From Desertibacillus haloalkaliphilus (lineage in GTDB: Bacteria > Bacillota > Bacilli > Bacillales > KJ1-10-99), in assembly GCF_019039105.1 (NCBI RefSeq), contig NZ_JAHPIV010000012.1, positions 1-64,000 on the forward strand: DNA of 64,000 nucleotides, read 5' to 3'. Numbering within the stretch: the stretch's first letter is position 1; each line of letters opens with the position of its first letter. This document shows, in pieces, positions 1 through 9,036 of the stretch. The notes below the pieces were generated by a model that was not told the DNA's origin, searched no databases, and saw only the letters and a list, made by a program, of their open reading frames with translations. A program made the position numbers and the translations under genes.

Positions 1-12
1 TGGACAAAAATA

Positions 13-66
13 CTCCCCCTAAGGTAAAACAGATTTTTATTTTTTAATCTGTCTACCCTAGAGGGA
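13..66 (-). terminator. Rho-independent terminator of yqhL
   Basis: An imperfect inverted repeat (arms about 13-35 and 44-66) forms a long hairpin around an AT-rich loop. Read on the minus strand it is followed by a short T-rich tract at 4-10, so it fits as the terminator of the leftward rhodanese gene. On the plus strand the following bases are not T-rich. Confidence 0.6.
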
Positions 67-94
67 GCATATCATTTAAGCACAGCCTCTCATT

Positions 95-469
95 TTATTT
101 CTTTTTAATTTTGCCGTCCCACTTTTTGAATCCACCCTTTAGATGGTAGAGGTTTTCACAGCCACGTTTCTTTTTCAAAATCGTTGCGGCTTGTTTACTT
201 CTTGCCCCTGATTGGCAGTAAAGATAGACCGGTTGATCTGTACGAATTTCATTGAGACGCTGGCGGAGTTGCGACATCGGGATGTTGCGGGCACCTAGGA
301 TATGACCACCATCATATTCTCTTGGTTCACGTACATCTATAAGCTGAGCTTTACGATAACCTGTACGGAATTCTTCTGGGGTTAGATCTTGTAAATATTT
401 TGGCTTGATAAAGCGTCTAGCAATTAAGAAAATCAGTACAGCAATTAGAATAATCCATAAAAAATCCAT
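95..469 (-). CDS. yqhL: Membrane-anchored rhodanese-like protein YqhL
   Basis: A 124-residue protein with one N-terminal membrane helix (about residues 3-18) and a single rhodanese domain facing the cytoplasm. The active-site loop CQSGARS near residue 85 gives the Cys-x5 loop that carries a persulfide in sulfurtransferases, and the LIDVREPREY motif near residue 45 is typical of the fold. The substrate is unknown. It is divergent from lipM, as in B. subtilis, where yqhL lies beside yqhM (lipM). The start is the ATG at 469; an AAAGGAG ribosome site lies upstream with rather long spacing. The fold is secure and the biological role is not known. Confidence 0.85.
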   Translation of the reverse strand: MDFLWIILIAVLIFLIARRFIKPKYLQDLTPEEFRTGYRKAQLIDVREPREYDGGHILGARNIPMSQLRQRLNEIRTDQPVYLYCQSGARSKQAATILKKKRGCENLYHLKGGFKKWDGKIKKK

Positions 470-591
470 GAATGAACGAACACTCCTTTTACGACATCAT
501 CATTTCTATATAAATTATAATCATCATAGCCAGAATTAGCAAAGACTTTATAACTATAATGGATCGATCTTCGTTGTGCAAGTGCAGTTTT

Positions 592-619
592 TTGACAGCC
601 TGTTAACTTTTGTTAAACT
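592..619 (+). promoter_or_regulatory. Possible sigma-A promoter of lipM
   Basis: TTGACA at 592-597 is followed after 16 bp by TAAACT at 614-619, about 45 bp before the lipM start. The -35 is perfect and the -10 is weak, so this is tentative. Confidence 0.4.
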
Positions 620-661
620 AATGTTAGGATATACTTTTCAAAATGAGAGAAGAGGTTAGAC

Positions 662-1495
662 ATGAAAGAAACATGGCATTTTATTGACTCAGGGAATTGT
701 TCGCCCGCTTATAATATGGCACTTGATGAGGCATTATTAGACTGGCACAGCAAAGGGAAAGTCCCACCTGTGATTCGCTTTTATGGCTGGGATCCGGCAA
801 CCCTATCGGTTGGCTATTTCCAAAAGGTAGAAAAAGAAATTAATATGGAGGCTGTGAAAAAGCATCACTTAGGGTTTGTTCGTCGCCCTACAGGAGGGAG
901 AGGGGTGCTCCATGATCAAGAGTTAACCTACAGTGTGATTGTGTCCGAGGATCACCCGGAAATGCCCGCAAGCGTGACGGAAGCATATCGCGTAATTTCG
1001 CAAGGCATCCTTGAAGGGTTCCGTGAAGTGGGGTTAGATGCCTACTTTGCGATTCCAGAATCTAAAGAGGATCGTGAAGCACTTAAAAACCCTAGATCAG
1101 CTGTTTGTTTTGATGCCCCTTCTTGGTATGAGCTCGTTGTTGAAGGAAGAAAAGTGGCCGGCAGTGCACAAACGAGACAAAAGGGTGTGATTCTTCAGCA
1201 TGGTTCAATTATTTTAGAGATTGATGAAGATAAACTATTTGATCTTTTTAACTACCCAAATGACCGGGTTCGTGAGCGCATGCAGCGTAATTTTAAAAAT
1301 AAGGCGGTGGCCATTAACGCATTAAGAGAAAAGCCTCTTTCACTAGATGAAGCCCGTACGTGCTTTAAAAATGGATTTGAAAAAGGATTAGATATTGAAC
1401 TTGTTCCTTATACGCTAACAAAAGAAGAAGAGGCGTTTGTTCAAAAGCTGGCAAAAGATCGTTACGAATCCGATGATTGGAATTATCGTAAATAA
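662..1495 (+). CDS. lipM: Octanoyl-[acyl carrier protein]:protein N-octanoyltransferase LipM
   Basis: This 277-residue enzyme of the biotin/lipoate protein ligase (BPL/LplA) fold moves octanoate from acyl carrier protein to GcvH, the first step of lipoate assembly in Bacillus. The motif [18 protein letters not shown] at residues 74-91 is the substrate-binding loop. Cys149, in [12 protein letters not shown], matches the acyl-carrying cysteine of B. subtilis LipM (Cys150), and length agrees (278 residues). Lipoylated targets made in this window include the BkdB E2 subunit. The gene lies beside yqhL as in B. subtilis, but mntR, which follows it there, is here displaced by dat, nrdJ and splB. The fold alone would also allow a lipoate ligase; the cysteine position favours LipM. 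Confidence 0.9.
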   Translation: MKETWHFIDSGNCSPAYNMALDEALLDWHSKGKVPPVIRFYGWDPATLSVGYFQKVEKEINMEAVKKHHLGFVRRPTGGRGVLHDQELTYSVIVSEDHPEMPASVTEAYRVISQGILEGFREVGLDAYFAIPESKEDREALKNPRSAVCFDAPSWYELVVEGRKVAGSAQTRQKGVILQHGSIILEIDEDKLFDLFNYPNDRVRERMQRNFKNKAVAINALREKPLSLDEARTCFKNGFEKGLDIELVPYTLTKEEEAFVQKLAKDRYESDDWNYRK

Positions 1496-1500
1496 AAAGA

Positions 1501-1541
1501 GCTGTGGCAGTCCCAACCAGTGGGATCGTCACAGCATTTTT
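1501..1541. terminator. Bidirectional terminator between lipM and dat
   Basis: The GC-rich stem GCTGTGGC...TCACAGC (1501-1535) has an inner AGTCCCA/TGGGAT helix. It is followed by a T-run at 1537-1541 on the plus strand, and a run of A at 1495-1499 gives T residues when read leftward. It can end both convergent genes. Confidence 0.85.
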
Positions 1542-1542
1542 G

Positions 1543-2388
1543 TTAAAGAGCTTCAATAGATTCAGAAAAACAGCGTTGGAGATCTCTAGTGACTGGACCG
1601 ACAGGGTATGTTTGTTGGATGGTTCCCTCAATAGAAATGATCGGGGTCACTTCATTACCTGTACTTGTCATAAATACTTCATCAGCGTTCTTTAGTTGTT
1701 CGAGCGTAAAAGGCTCTAGGACGACATCAATATGTAGCTCATCTACAAGTGATAAGACGAACTGACGTGTGATTCCATTTAAAATTAAATTTGTTGCTGG
1801 ATGAGTATAAAGGACGCCATCCTTTATGATAAATATGTTCGATGATGAACCCTCAGTAACATCATTACCACGATGTAAAATTGCTTCATAGCATTGATTA
1901 TCAGCAGCCTTTCTTTTCGCAAGGACATTTCCTAATAGGTTAATCGTTTTAATATCACATCGAAGCCAGCGAATATCTTCTGTAGTAAGGGCATGTACAC
2001 CCTCTTTTTTTGCATGTCCATTCGCAGGCCATTCCTTACTAAATCCAGTTATAATCGGTGTGATTTCTGGATCGCGTTCATATAGGTGGTTCCGCGGGGA
2101 AATACCTCTTGTCATTTGGATATAGATGAGACCACAGTTAACGTTGTTTTTTTCAATCAATTGTCTAATTAATGAGTAAAAGGTCTCATGTTGATAAGGA
2201 ACTGCCATATCCAACTTCTTTGCGCTTTCGAAAAAACGCTCAAAATGTTCAGTTAATAGAAATGGTTGTTGATTATAGACACTAATGACTTCGTAAATGC
2301 CGTCTCCAAAATTATAGCCACGGTCCTCGAAATCAATTGTAACTTCACCCCTTGTTACAATCTGATCGTTAAATAGTACATACTGCAT
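1543..2388 (-). CDS. dat: D-amino-acid aminotransferase
   Basis: A 281-residue class IV pyridoxal-phosphate aminotransferase that interconverts D-alanine and D-glutamate, supplying precursors for peptidoglycan. The PLP lysine is about Lys147 in the DIKTINLLGN segment, and the phosphate/cofactor loop EGSSSNIF is near residue 178. The RGISPRNH motif near residue 94 is typical of D-amino-acid rather than branched-chain transaminases. Length agrees with Bacillus Dat (about 283). The start ATG at 2388 has a GGAGGAATC ribosome site. It is convergent with lipM and shares its terminator. This gene is not in this position in B. subtilis, so it belongs to an insertion relative to that order. Confidence 0.85.
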   Translation of the reverse strand: MQYVLFNDQIVTRGEVTIDFEDRGYNFGDGIYEVISVYNQQPFLLTEHFERFFESAKKLDMAVPYQHETFYSLIRQLIEKNNVNCGLIYIQMTRGISPRNHLYERDPEITPIITGFSKEWPANGHAKKEGVHALTTEDIRWLRCDIKTINLLGNVLAKRKAADNQCYEAILHRGNDVTEGSSSNIFIIKDGVLYTHPATNLILNGITRQFVLSLVDELHIDVVLEPFTLEQLKNADEVFMTSTGNEVTPIISIEGTIQQTYPVGPVTRDLQRCFSESIEAL

Positions 2389-2659
2389 GTTGATTCCTCC
2401 ATCTTGATTTTAAGATCAACTTCGATTATCATTCAATTTTGTATTTAGTTTATTACATTTGTGTCGACATTGCATATGGAAATGATAAATCTTTTTTATA
2501 AGGTAAAAACGATGATTGTGTGAATGAAGCTCTAAAATATGCAACTAGGGAATTTATGCAAAAAACAACGTGAAAACACAAGCATCGCATTTTTTCTCTT
2601 TTTTTCGTAGTTATTTACTTTCTTACAAAGTTGACAAAATTAAAATACGAACGTGCAGG

Positions 2660-2707
2660 TCACAATATATAGTGTTGATCTTGAAATGTCGAATACTATA
2701 TATTGAT
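2660..2707 (+). promoter_or_regulatory. Paired NrdR boxes over the nrdJ promoter
   Basis: Two near-palindromic 16-bp boxes are visible: TCACAATATATAGTGT (2660-2675) and AATACTATATATTGAT (2692-2707). Their starts are 32 bp apart, about three helical turns, the arrangement known for NrdR, the repressor of ribonucleotide reductase genes. A promoter TTGATC (2675-2680) with 18 bp to TATATT (2699-2704) has box 1 touching the -35 and box 2 covering the -10, which fits repression. The nrdR gene itself is not in the window. Confidence 0.8.
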
Positions 2708-2733
2708 TTGCGGTGAGGTGTATGATAAGCTAA

Positions 2734-2810
2734 GGCAAGCAAAACGTTCAGCGGTATTCGTCGGCAGAACGTTACTCTATTTGATAAAAAGTGATGAGGA
2801 CAAGCTTGCC
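2734..2810 (+). ncRNA. Nested-stem structured leader of nrdJ
   Basis: In the 5' leader, GGCAAGC (2734-2740) pairs with GCTTGCC (2804-2810). Just inside it AACGTTC (2743-2749) pairs with GAACGTT (2767-2773) around a 17-nt loop. No T-run follows, so it is not a terminator. I do not see the B12 box expected for a cobalamin riboswitch. It could be a cis-regulatory RNA or an mRNA-stabilising structure. The rest of the 485-bp dat-nrdJ gap holds the NrdR promoter and AT-rich sequence. Confidence 0.45.
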
Positions 2811-2873
2811 ATCAACTTATGGTACATACATCGATGTCTAGTTATGTGATTTTATTAAGGGGGAGAAAATGGA

Positions 2874-5438
2874 ATGACGATGACGATGTCAAAAGGAACA
2901 AACATCAACATTGAGCGGTTGAATCAAGATATTGAACAATTTCCTCAAGTCCATCCAATTACAAAGGATATGAAGCTGACAAAACAAGGAGTTTCGAGAC
3001 TTGTCATGCTCGATCGATATACATTCAAAGATACAGAAAAGGTAACATTAAAAGAAGGCGACTTCGTTGTGTTGACGGTTAAGGAAGACCCGAAGTTTCC
3101 TGCACGTGGATTTGGTATTGTTCAGTCCATCAATTGGGATATGAACCAAGCAAAAGTCCGTGTTGATGAAGAATTTCAAGCTATGCTAGAGGATCCAGAA
3201 GAAGTAAATTCTGGGGTCGTGACGCGCTCGTTAGACACGATAGAAAAACCGTTAGAAATTTTTTATGAACAAATTGCTAAGCGTAATGCAACTGGACTAG
3301 CTTCCGTTGAAACGGACGAAACGAAACGCCAACAATCATTTGAACGCTTTTATGATGAGCTGGTTAAGATGAACTTCATTCCAGCAGGACGTGTTCTTTA
3401 CGGCGCTGGTGCTGATACAGATGTAACTTATTTCAACTGTTATGTGATGCCTTACGTTCAAGATTCACGTGAAGGAATATCGGAGCACCGTAAACAAGTC
3501 ATGGAAATTATGAGCCGTGGTGGTGGTGTAGGAACAAATGGTTCAACCCTACGTCCGCGTAACACACTTGCACGTGGTGTCAATGGTAAATCATCCGGTT
3601 CGGTATCTTGGCTAGATGACATTGCCAAGTTGACGCACCTTGTTGAACAAGGCGGTTCAAGGCGTGGAGCTCAAATGATTATGCTCGTCGATTCTCACCC
3701 TGATATCCTTGAGTTTATTATCTCAAAGATGCAAAACCCAAGAATTTTACGATTTTTACTTGAAAGTTCAAATGATGAGCTTATCAAACAACTTGTAAAA
3801 GAAAAGTTACATTTTACGCCATTAACAGAGATGGAAAAGTCCATGTATCAAGGAATTTTGAATTATAAGGCGATCCCGGGTCAAGGTGGATTTGAAGATA
3901 GTGTCATTCAGGAAGCTGAAGAAAAACTTAACATCGGCGGGACATACAGCGTCAATAATCCAGAATTTTTAACAGGAGCAAATATTTCAGTGTGTTTAAC
4001 GAAGGAATTTATGTACGCTGTTGAAAATGATGAAGATTATGAGCTTCGCTTCCCAGATGTTGAGAGCTACAGCGAAGAAGAAATGGAAATTTATAATCGT
4101 GAATGGCATGAATGTGGTGATGTTCGTGAGTGGGAAGCACGAGGCTTTAAAGTGCGAACGTACCGCACGATTAAGGCGAAAGAATTATGGAATTTAATTA
4201 ATATCTGTGCGACATATTCAGCTGAACCAGGTATTTTCTTCATTGACAACGCAAATGACATGACGAATGCAAAGGCGTATGGTCAGAAAGTTGTCGCAAC
4301 AAACCCGTGTGGTGAGCAACCTCTTGCACCATATTCTGTTTGTAACTTAGCTGCAGTCAACTTGGCTGAGATGGCTGACAAACAAGCCAAAACGGTTGAT
4401 TTTGAAAAGCTTAAACGCACGGTTGAAACAGGGGTACGTATGCAAGACAATGTTATTGATGCGACACCTTACTTCCTTGAGCAAAATACAAAGCAAGCCA
4501 AAGGTGAGCGTCGTGTTGGTTTAGGAGTTATGGGGCTACATGACTTATTAATCTACACAGAAACGGTTTATGGCTCTGAGAAAGGCAATCAATTGGTTGA
4601 TCAGATCTTTGAAACGATCGCAACGACTGCTTATCGGACAAGCATTGAGCTTGCAAAAGAGAAAGGAAGCTTTCCATTTTTGGTTGGGAAAACTGACGAA
4701 GAAACAAAGGAACTGCGTGAGGCATTTATTCATACAGGCTATATGAAAAAAATGCCAGAGGACATCCGCCAAGGCGTATTAAACTATGGCATTCGCAACT
4801 CTCACTTATTAACGGTTGCCCCAACAGGGTCAACGGGAACGATGGTGGGAGTAAGTACAGGACTTGAGCCATATTTCTCTTTCTCTTACTTTAGAAGTGG
4901 CCGTTTAGGTAAATTTATTGAAGTGAAAGCAGAAATTGTACAAGAATACTTGGATCAAAACCCTGAGGCCGATGAAAATCATCTACCGGAGTGGTTCATC
5001 TCGACGATGGAACTTTCTCCTGAAGCTCATGCCGATGTGCAGTGTATTATTCAGCGTTGGGTCGATAGTTCACTATCAAAAACAGTAAATGCCCCGAAAG
5101 GATATTCTGTTGAACAAGTTGAGGCTGTTTATGAACGACTATATCGTGGTGGTGCTAAGGGCGGTACCGTTTATGTTGATGGTAGCCGTGATGCTCAAGT
5201 ATTATCACTAAAAGCTGAAGAAAACAGCTTTGATGATGAGCAAAATAATCATGAACAACATGGATTTAATGAACCGGTTGTGCTCGTTGAAACGATTGCC
5301 GATGTCCGTTCAACAGATGTAACATTTGGTTCAGAGATAGGGAATAAATGTCCAGTTTGTCGTGAAGGAACGGTTGAAGATATTGGTGGCTGTAACACAT
5401 GCACAAATTGTAAAGCGCAATTAAAATGCGGCTTATAA
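2874..5438 (+). CDS. nrdJ: Adenosylcobalamin-dependent (class II) ribonucleotide reductase NrdJ
   Basis: This 854-residue enzyme reduces ribonucleotides to deoxyribonucleotides using a radical generated from adenosylcobalamin, so it needs no oxygen. The catalytic triad is visible in NPCGEQ: Asn477, the thiyl-radical Cys479 and Glu481. The redox cysteine pair is probably Cys189 (FNCYVMP) and Cys490 (SVCNLAAVNL). The C-terminus carries a zinc-ribbon-like set of cysteines (CPVC...CNTCTNC...KCGL) suited to re-reducing the active site. The start at 2874 has AAGGGGG upstream; the ATG at 2869 is out of frame. It is a single gene with its own terminator and NrdR-type control. It sits in a block absent from the B. 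subtilis lipM-mntR interval. Confidence 0.93.
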   Translation: MTMTMSKGTNINIERLNQDIEQFPQVHPITKDMKLTKQGVSRLVMLDRYTFKDTEKVTLKEGDFVVLTVKEDPKFPARGFGIVQSINWDMNQAKVRVDEEFQAMLEDPEEVNSGVVTRSLDTIEKPLEIFYEQIAKRNATGLASVETDETKRQQSFERFYDELVKMNFIPAGRVLYGAGADTDVTYFNCYVMPYVQDSREGISEHRKQVMEIMSRGGGVGTNGSTLRPRNTLARGVNGKSSGSVSWLDDIAKLTHLVEQGGSRRGAQMIMLVDSHPDILEFIISKMQNPRILRFLLESSNDELIKQLVKEKLHFTPLTEMEKSMYQGILNYKAIPGQGGFEDSVIQEAEEKLNIGGTYSVNNPEFLTGANISVCLTKEFMYAVENDEDYELRFPDVESYSEEEMEIYNREWHECGDVREWEARGFKVRTYRTIKAKELWNLINICATYSAEPGIFFIDNANDMTNAKAYGQKVVATNPCGEQPLAPYSVCNLAAVNLAEMADKQAKTVDFEKLKRTVETGVRMQDNVIDATPYFLEQNTKQAKGERRVGLGVMGLHDLLIYTETVYGSEKGNQLVDQIFETIATTAYRTSIELAKEKGSFPFLVGKTDEETKELREAFIHTGYMKKMPEDIRQGVLNYGIRNSHLLTVAPTGSTGTMVGVSTGLEPYFSFSYFRSGRLGKFIEVKAEIVQEYLDQNPEADENHLPEWFISTMELSPEAHADVQCIIQRWVDSSLSKTVNAPKGYSVEQVEAVYERLYRGGAKGGTVYVDGSRDAQVLSLKAEENSFDDEQNNHEQHGFNEPVVLVETIADVRSTDVTFGSEIGNKCPVCREGTVEDIGGCNTCTNCKAQLKCGL

Positions 5439-5451
5439 AAAAGTAGACAAT

Positions 5452-5501
5452 GGGGATGTTTCAAAAGGTTTAAATTAATCTTTTGGGCATCCTCTTTTTT
5501 T
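5452..5501 (+). terminator. Terminator of nrdJ
   Basis: The stem GGGGATG...CATCCTC (5452-5458/5488-5494), with an inner AAAAG/CTTTT helix, is followed by seven T at 5495-5501. Confidence 0.85.
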
Positions 5502-5629
5502 ATGAAAGAAAAGCACATGCGGCCTCAGTGGTCGGTCATTTCATCGTTTCCATCACTTCCATCAACTACACCTGTTCATGACCGTACCTTGTGTGAACAC
5601 TATAAAAAAAGGTAAAAAGGGTGTTAACG

Positions 5630-6655
5630 ATGAATGCATTTATTCCACAACTTGTTTATATTGAACCTAATGCACTTAATTATCCGCTCGGTGTCGAGCT
5701 GAAAGATAAATTTGAAAAGATGGGGATTGAAATTCGTGAAACGACTTCTCATAATCAAGTTCGTAACATCCCTGGTGATACTGAATTGCAAAAATATCGA
5801 AATGCAAAGTCAACGTTAGTCATAGGCGTTCGAAAAACATTAAAATTTGATACGTCAAAGCCATCGGCTGAGTATGCGATCCCTCTAGCTACTGGTTGTA
5901 TGGGACATTGTCATTATTGTTATTTACAAACGACGATGGGGGATAAACCATATCTACGCACATATGTGAACCTAGATGATATTTTTGAGGCAACACATCA
6001 ATATATAGAGGAGCGCAAGCCAGAAATTACTCGGTTTGAGGCAGCTTGTACATCAGACATTGTTGGTATTGATCACCTAACGCATTCACTAAGGAAAGCG
6101 ATTGAATTTATCGGCCAAACCGAATTAGGGCGACTACGTTTTGTCACTAAGTATCATCATGTTGATCATCTTTTAGATGCGAAACATAATGGAAATACGA
6201 GGTTCCGTTTTAGTCTTAATTCCAACTATGTAATCAAGAACTTCGAACCAGGGACTTCTCCTTTTGATAAACGAATTGAAGCAGCGGGGAAGGTAGCTAA
6301 TGCAAATTATCCTCTAGGGTTTATCTTAGCCCCGCTCTATCGTCATAAAGACTGGGAACAAGGATATCTAGACCTATTTGAACGATTAGAAGCAACGCTG
6401 CCATTGTATGCGACAAAAGATCTTACGTTTGAATTAATACAACACCGCTTTACAAAAACTGCAAAGCGAATCATTGAAAAACGTTATCCAAAGTCGAAGC
6501 TAGAGATGAACGAAGAGGAACGTAAGTATAAATGGGGGAAGTATGGACGAGGCAAGTACGTGTACCAAAATGATGAAGCAACAGAGCTGAGAGAAACAAT
6601 TGAATCGTATATTCATAAATTTTTCCCTAACGCAAAAATCGAATATTTCACCTAA
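5630..6655 (+). CDS. splB: Spore photoproduct lyase SplB
   Basis: A 341-residue radical-SAM enzyme that repairs the thymine dimer formed by UV light in dormant spore DNA during germination. With the ATG at 5630 the 4Fe-4S cysteines fall at 90, 94 and 97 (CMGHCHYC), matching B. subtilis SplB numbering. Cys140 in EAACTSD is the counterpart of the hydrogen-donor Cys141. This agreement, plus an AAAAGGG ribosome site, favours 5630 over the upstream in-frame GTG at 5621. No splA is seen upstream, whereas B. subtilis has a splAB operon. Family members are usually transcribed by sigma-G in the forespore; I could not place such a promoter with confidence. Confidence 0.95.
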   Translation: MNAFIPQLVYIEPNALNYPLGVELKDKFEKMGIEIRETTSHNQVRNIPGDTELQKYRNAKSTLVIGVRKTLKFDTSKPSAEYAIPLATGCMGHCHYCYLQTTMGDKPYLRTYVNLDDIFEATHQYIEERKPEITRFEAACTSDIVGIDHLTHSLRKAIEFIGQTELGRLRFVTKYHHVDHLLDAKHNGNTRFRFSLNSNYVIKNFEPGTSPFDKRIEAAGKVANANYPLGFILAPLYRHKDWEQGYLDLFERLEATLPLYATKDLTFELIQHRFTKTAKRIIEKRYPKSKLEMNEEERKYKWGKYGRGKYVYQNDEATELRETIESYIHKFFPNAKIEYFT

Positions 6656-6755
6656 TACAAGATATTGTCGTCGGTCGTCGATTATAGTACAATTAAGCTG
6701 ATATGATCATGTATAAATCTGATGAGTAACGGTGAGAGGAACTGGAGGGGACCCG

Positions 6756-7181
6756 ATGCCAACACCTAGTATGGAAGATTATTTAGAGAGAATATATATG
6801 TTAATTGAAGATAAAGGATATGCACGAGTATCCGATATAGCTGAGGCGTTGGAAGTCCATCCATCCTCTGTAACGAAAATGGTACAGAAACTAGACAAAA
6901 GCGAATATCTCATTTATGAGAAATACCGTGGATTAGTACTTACTCCAAAAGGAAAAAAGGTTGGAAAACGTTTAGTATATCGACATGACCTTTTGGAAGA
7001 CTTCATGAAAATCATTGGGGTAAATAAGTCCAATATATATGATGATGTTGAGGGGATTGAGCACCACTTAAGCTGGGATGCGATCGACCGAATTGGCGAC
7101 CTCGTACAATTTTTTGAAGAGGATCAATCGCGAGTCGAGGCTTTGCGCGATGTTCAAAAAAAGAATGAAGAGCAGTCATAG
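6756..7181 (+). CDS. mntR: Manganese-responsive regulator MntR
   Basis: A 141-residue DtxR-family repressor of manganese import genes. It has an N-terminal winged helix ([15 protein letters not shown] near residues 34-48) and a dimerisation domain. All known metal ligands of B. subtilis MntR are present at the same numbers with the ATG at 6756: Asp8, Glu11, His77, Glu99, Glu102 and His103. The longer frame from 6732 is rejected because GGAGGGG lies just before 6756 and numbering then agrees. In B. subtilis mntR lies between lipM and yqhO; here it still precedes yqhO. Confidence 0.95.
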   Translation: MPTPSMEDYLERIYMLIEDKGYARVSDIAEALEVHPSSVTKMVQKLDKSEYLIYEKYRGLVLTPKGKKVGKRLVYRHDLLEDFMKIIGVNKSNIYDDVEGIEHHLSWDAIDRIGDLVQFFEEDQSRVEALRDVQKKNEEQS

Positions 7182-7209
7182 CAATAAGCTATGGCTGCTT
7201 TTCATTTTT
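7171..7209 (+). terminator. Terminator of mntR
   Basis: AGCAGTCATAGC (7171-7182) pairs with GCTATGGCTGCT (7188-7199) around a 5-nt loop, then T-rich sequence. The stem overlaps the mntR stop codon. Confidence 0.8.
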
Positions 7210-7266
7210 TAGCTTAACACGCGGACACTTCGTGGCAATTTGCATAGGTTGTTATGGAGGAGGTAG

Positions 7267-8163
7267 ATGAACGTGGAGATCGATGGTGTATTTGAGGGAG
7301 GGGGCGTGAAGTCACTAGCTTTTATTGGCGCATTAAGGGAAGTTGAACGAAAAGAGATGACCTTTGATCGTATTGCTGGAACGAGTGCAGGTTCTGTCAT
7401 TGCATCTTTTATTAAGGCTGGCTATACGAGTCAAGAAATCGAATCTCTTGTCACTAATACTGACTTTACTACATTTATGGATCCGATCAACTCGATTCTT
7501 CCTTTTCGTTTTGCGAAATGGGCTCGCGTCTATTGGAAATTAGGTTTATATAGAGGAAACTTACTTGAACAATGGCTTTCTGACCAATTAGCTGTAAAAG
7601 GAGTGAAGACTTTCGCAGATCTCCCAGAAGGTTCACTCAAAATTATTGCTTCTGATTTAACACGTGGCCGTCTTATCGTATTACCTGATGATTTGGAGCA
7701 ATATGGTTTATTGCCAGAGAAGTTTCCAGTTGCGAGAGCCGTGCGCATGAGTTGCAGTATTCCGTATTTTTTTGAGCCTGTAAAAGTGACAGGTGCTTCA
7801 GGGAAACGTTTTGTCATTGTTGATGGTGGCGTCCTTAGTAATTTTCCAATTTGGTTATTTCTAAATAAGAAAACGAATAAATTAAAGCGTCCGTTGCTTG
7901 GATTTCGGTTATCACCAAAATTTGATGACTTGCCAGAGAATGATATAAAAAATGCGTTAGGACTATTCCACTCTTTATTTGAAACGATGTTGCGAGCACA
8001 TGACCTTCGGTATATTACAAAAGATCATACCGATAATATCGTATTTATCCCTGTAGAGAGTGTAACGGCTACTGATTTTGATCTTAGTTTAGAAAAGAAA
8101 AAAGCTCTCATCAACATTGGAAGAGAGCGTACAAACAGATTTCTTAAACAGTGGACCTATTAA
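7267..8163 (+). CDS. yqhO: Patatin-like phospholipase YqhO
   Basis: A 298-residue patatin-fold acyl hydrolase. The oxyanion-hole motif GGGVK is at about residues 11-15. The nucleophile elbow GTSAGS near residue 38 supplies the catalytic serine, and the DGG motif (VDGGVLSNFP near residue 187) supplies the aspartate of the Ser-Asp dyad. The substrate is unknown but is probably a lipid ester. The ATG at 7267 follows GGAGGAGG; a GTG at 7273 is an alternative. It is convergent with the PAP2 gene: its TAA (8161-8163) directly abuts the stop of that gene on the other strand. Confidence 0.88.
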   Translation: MNVEIDGVFEGGGVKSLAFIGALREVERKEMTFDRIAGTSAGSVIASFIKAGYTSQEIESLVTNTDFTTFMDPINSILPFRFAKWARVYWKLGLYRGNLLEQWLSDQLAVKGVKTFADLPEGSLKIIASDLTRGRLIVLPDDLEQYGLLPEKFPVARAVRMSCSIPYFFEPVKVTGASGKRFVIVDGGVLSNFPIWLFLNKKTNKLKRPLLGFRLSPKFDDLPENDIKNALGLFHSLFETMLRAHDLRYITKDHTDNIVFIPVESVTATDFDLSLEKKKALINIGRERTNRFLKQWTY

Positions 8164-9003
8164 TTAGAGGCTCATTCGTTTGCCTGAGCGTTCATAGATT
8201 TTGAATTTGATAAATAGCATAGGAGCTAACCATGTGATCCACATTCCCATTAGTGCAGCGTGAATAAATAGAATGGCTGGTTGTTCAGGTAATAGGAAGC
8301 TTAGGCTATAGATACTAAACAACCCAATTGTGCCGATCAAGAAGGCGATTGTTTTGCGTGTGTAGTTAGGTGAGATGACCATTCGGTTCTTAATTTGTTC
8401 AAAGCCATAACCGACGCCGACACCTAAAAGGAGACCTGCAAAGAAGCTGCTTTTAGGGTTCAATAATACGAGTGCAATGGGTATAACAAAAGAAAAAATA
8501 AGTTTATAATTATCAGGCATCGATCCTAACCAATCATAGGACCGGTAAGACATGTAAATGATGAAGCTTGAAATTAAAATGGCGGCCACTACATCAGCTG
8601 GCCAATGTGCGCCTGTGTAGAGACGAGAAAAGGAAATAAGTCCAATATAAACACAAGCAAAAACGGTAAACCAACGCTTAGAAATTGCCGGAATTAAAAA
8701 GCCCCAGAAGGATGTCGCTGCTTGTACATGACCACTTGGAAATGAATAACCAGTAGTGAGTGGCTGATGATCTCCCGGTCGTTCAATCATAAAAGTAGAC
8801 TTTAAAAACTCATTAACATACATTGAAAATAGGAAAACATAAAAAAGGTAAAAGCCTATTTTTTTATGTACGACCCAATAAATGAATGGGATAAGTAGAA
8901 AGTAACTATATTCGTGGCTGATGAATGAAATAAACGTAAAAAAGAGATTGATCAGCGGATGATCTAATTCAGTTAAAAAGGTTAAAAAGGTAGATTCAAA
9001 CAT
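8164..9003 (-). CDS. PAP2-family membrane phosphatase
   Basis: A 279-residue integral membrane protein with the three PAP2 signature motifs. These are K-x6-RP (KSTFMIERP near residue 69), PSGH (near 89) and SR-x5-H-x3-D (SRLYTGAHWPAD near 126). The last two supply the phosphate-accepting histidine and its partners. Such enzymes dephosphorylate lipid phosphates such as phosphatidic acid, phosphatidylglycerophosphate or undecaprenyl pyrophosphate; the exact substrate cannot be read from the sequence. Several further helices follow in the C-terminal half, longer than minimal PAP2 proteins. The ribosome site GGAGGAAAAG precedes the ATG at 9003. It lies downstream of the yqhP terminator, so is probably transcribed separately. 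Confidence 0.88.
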   Translation of the reverse strand: MFESTFLTFLTELDHPLINLFFTFISFISHEYSYFLLIPFIYWVVHKKIGFYLFYVFLFSMYVNEFLKSTFMIERPGDHQPLTTGYSFPSGHVQAATSFWGFLIPAISKRWFTVFACVYIGLISFSRLYTGAHWPADVVAAILISSFIIYMSYRSYDWLGSMPDNYKLIFSFVIPIALVLLNPKSSFFAGLLLGVGVGYGFEQIKNRMVISPNYTRKTIAFLIGTIGLFSIYSLSFLLPEQPAILFIHAALMGMWITWLAPMLFIKFKIYERSGKRMSL

Positions 9004-9036
9004 ACCGCTTTTCCTCCTGCAATGAGTAGTAATGAA

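Noticed and set aside
2641-2873. Cobalamin riboswitch before nrdJ
   Set aside because: Expected for a B12-dependent enzyme, but I could not find the conserved B12 box; NrdR boxes explain control.
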